This document shows, piece after piece, positions 63,019-64,000 of a DNA stretch of 64,000 nucleotides (the first letter of the stretch is position 1; the number at the start of each line of letters is the position of its first letter). The DNA is from Flavobacteriales bacterium. Lineage in GTDB: Bacteria; Bacteroidota; Bacteroidia; Flavobacteriales_F; PHOS-HE28. The DNA lies in assembly GCA_016713865.1 (NCBI GenBank), contig JADJOG010000022.1, positions 1 to 64,000 of the forward strand, written 5' to 3'. The notes below the pieces were generated by a model. The model was not told the origin of the DNA. It saw only the letters and a list, made by a program, of their open reading frames with translations, and made no database searches. Both the position numbers and the translations under genes were made by a program.

Positions 63019-63705
63019 CTAACGCCCTGCGTTGAAGAGGAAATGGTTCGGGCTGGCCAATCCATTCCGAACCGCATAGAGCACGATGCCAGCCGTGCTA
63101 TTCACGCCGAGCTTCTGCATGATGTTCTTGCGATGAGAGGTGACTGTGTGCGCGCTGAGATGCAATCGGTCCGCGATCCGGGTGTACGACTGCCCTTCGG
63201 CGATGAGCCCGATAATCTCGCATTCGCGCTCCGTAAGCACCACCGGCGCGCAAGTGAGAGGCTCAGCGACGAATCGCTCCACATCGTGCCCGGCCTTGCG
63301 CAGGCTTTCGAGCACTTTGCCACAGAAAAAGCGCTGGCCAGAAGCGGCGCTCGTAACGGCATCCCGGATCTCTTGAATGTCGCAGTCCTTCTTCACATAG
63401 CCGATGGCCCCGGCACGCACGGCGTGCAAGAGCACGAAAGCAGAGGGATCATGCGTGATGGCCACGAATCGTGCCCGGGGCAATCGCCGAAGCCCATCGC
63501 GGATGTCGCGCGCAGCGAAGGCTCCTGAAGTGTGGTCTATCAATACCACATCGGGCCGGTGGCGAACGAGCAAGGCCTGAAGCGTTATGCCATCCTTCGC
63601 TTCGCCAACGATACGAACCCCCGGCATGGCCTCGAACACTGCCCGAAGGCCCATGAGACCTAGATCACCGTGGTCTGCCAACAGAAGCTTGATTGCGCTG
63701 CTCAT
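63019..63705 (-). CDS. NarL/FixJ-type response regulator
   Basis: A 228-residue regulator with an N-terminal receiver (KLLLADHGDLGLMGLRAVF, phospho-acceptor Asp in DVVLIDHTSGAF, Thr in VAITHD, Lys in GYVKKD) and a C-terminal LuxR HTH (LTERECEIIGLIAEGQSYTRIADRLHLSAHTVTSHRKNIMQKLGV). The loop after the Asp lacks the usual MP step, so phosphorylation may be atypical. No histidine kinase is adjacent. It is transcribed away from the ribonuclease Z gene. Confidence 0.92.
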   Translation of the reverse strand: MSSAIKLLLADHGDLGLMGLRAVFEAMPGVRIVGEAKDGITLQALLVRHRPDVVLIDHTSGAFAARDIRDGLRRLPRARFVAITHDPSAFVLLHAVRAGAIGYVKKDCDIQEIRDAVTSAASGQRFFCGKVLESLRKAGHDVERFVAEPLTCAPVVLTERECEIIGLIAEGQSYTRIADRLHLSAHTVTSHRKNIMQKLGVNSTAGIVLYAVRNGLASPNHFLFNAGR

Positions 63706-63768
63706 TATTTAGAATGATTCCAGAGTGCGCGAATCTATCCCCATGAACGCGGTGGACCAAACCTGGAT

Positions 63769-64000
63769 CTACACGGCGGGTCGTTCGTTCACTGGATACT
63801 TCTGACCATCAGTGCTTAGGATGGTCCTTGGAAAAATTGCTCGCGCTTCCGTGAGCAGCGGTTCGGCAGTCTTGTACCGCGAGCTGAAATGGCCCAGCAA
63901 CAGCATGCCCACATCGGCATCGCGCGCTACAATCGCGGCTTGCTCAGCGGTGGAATGAAGCGTCTCCTTGGCACGTGATGCCAGAGCTGTGGTGAAAGTA
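63769..64000 (-). CDS. rnz: Ribonuclease Z, C-terminal part (cut by window edge)
   Basis: The minus strand from the window edge to a TAG at 63769 encodes the end of RNase Z: KETLHSTAEQAAIVARDADV, GMLLLGHFSSRYKTAEPLL and ILSTDGQKYPVNER. The HFSSRY segment with its metal-binding His and the late DG are typical of the family, which makes 3' ends of tRNA. The N-terminus lies to the right of the window. Confidence 0.85.
   Translation of the reverse strand, partial: TFTTALASRAKETLHSTAEQAAIVARDADVGMLLLGHFSSRYKTAEPLLTEARAIFPRTILSTDGQKYPVNERPAV

Noticed and set aside
1..64000. tRNA, rRNA, CRISPR, insertion sequence or prophage genes
   Set aside because: None could be recognised by eye in either strand; a tRNA search program would be needed to exclude a tRNA hidden in a gap.

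Overview
The window comes from a GC-rich member of the Bacteroidota, most likely of the order Flavobacteriales. The evidence is a type IX secretion system (T9SS) sorting domain of the gliding-motility (CHU_C) type, a TPR/PD40/OmpA envelope protein, several Bacteroidota-restricted families (DUF2141, DUF4294, DUF4412, TIGR02757, YwqK-type MORN proteins), Kdo (LPS) synthesis genes, no clear Shine-Dalgarno sequences, and TAnnTTTG-type -7 boxes in front of many genes. About 60 protein genes are packed tightly on both strands. I saw no rRNA or tRNA gene, CRISPR array, insertion sequence or phage gene.

Layout. 1-10.5 kb: truncated Na+/solute symporter, bestrophin channel, recR, a GT2 glycosyltransferase fused to a degenerate WcaJ-like half, a 2-oxo acid dehydrogenase E2, an OmpA-type envelope protein, a methyltransferase, a DnaQ-like exonuclease and a broken FAH-family hydrolase. 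10.5-13.2 kb: kdsA, a transaldolase-CBS fusion and a kdsC-like phosphatase, the most interesting part of the window. 13.2-25.4 kb: aat, a secreted S8 protease, mnmA, YwqK, hutI, a CPBP protease, trmD-rplS, aroC and a transaldolase joined to a TsaC/YciO domain. 25.3-30 kb: a lipoprotein joined to NAD(P)H-hydrate repair enzymes, envelope proteins and pcm. 30-39.8 kb: loosely clustered surface-glycan genes (Gfo/Idh/MocA oxidoreductase, WcaJ-type sugar transferase, two GT39-like membrane proteins, an NAD-dependent epimerase, GT2) with an hbd inside. 39.8-64 kb: accC, nitronate monooxygenase, sucC, lolD, fabG, argS, a CtlX-type hydrolase with arginase, a large T9SS cargo protein, ftcD, a membrane patatin, an N-acetylglucosamine kinase-like protein, a LuxR-type regulator and the 3' end of ribonuclease Z.

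Functional threads. Kdo supply (kdsA, transaldolase-CBS, kdsC-like); arginine/citrulline catabolism (rocF and ctlX overlap by 4 nt); the late histidine degradation steps (hutI, ftcD) about 38 kb apart; and envelope glycan assembly.

Caution. Twelve otherwise well-conserved genes, including argS, accC and fabG, are interrupted by single-base frameshifts or in-frame stops. Several lie in G/C runs or CG tracts. This looks more like residual sequencing or assembly indels than mass gene decay, and it also makes two of the apparent gene fusions (transaldolase-TsaC and lipoprotein-NnrDE) suspect.
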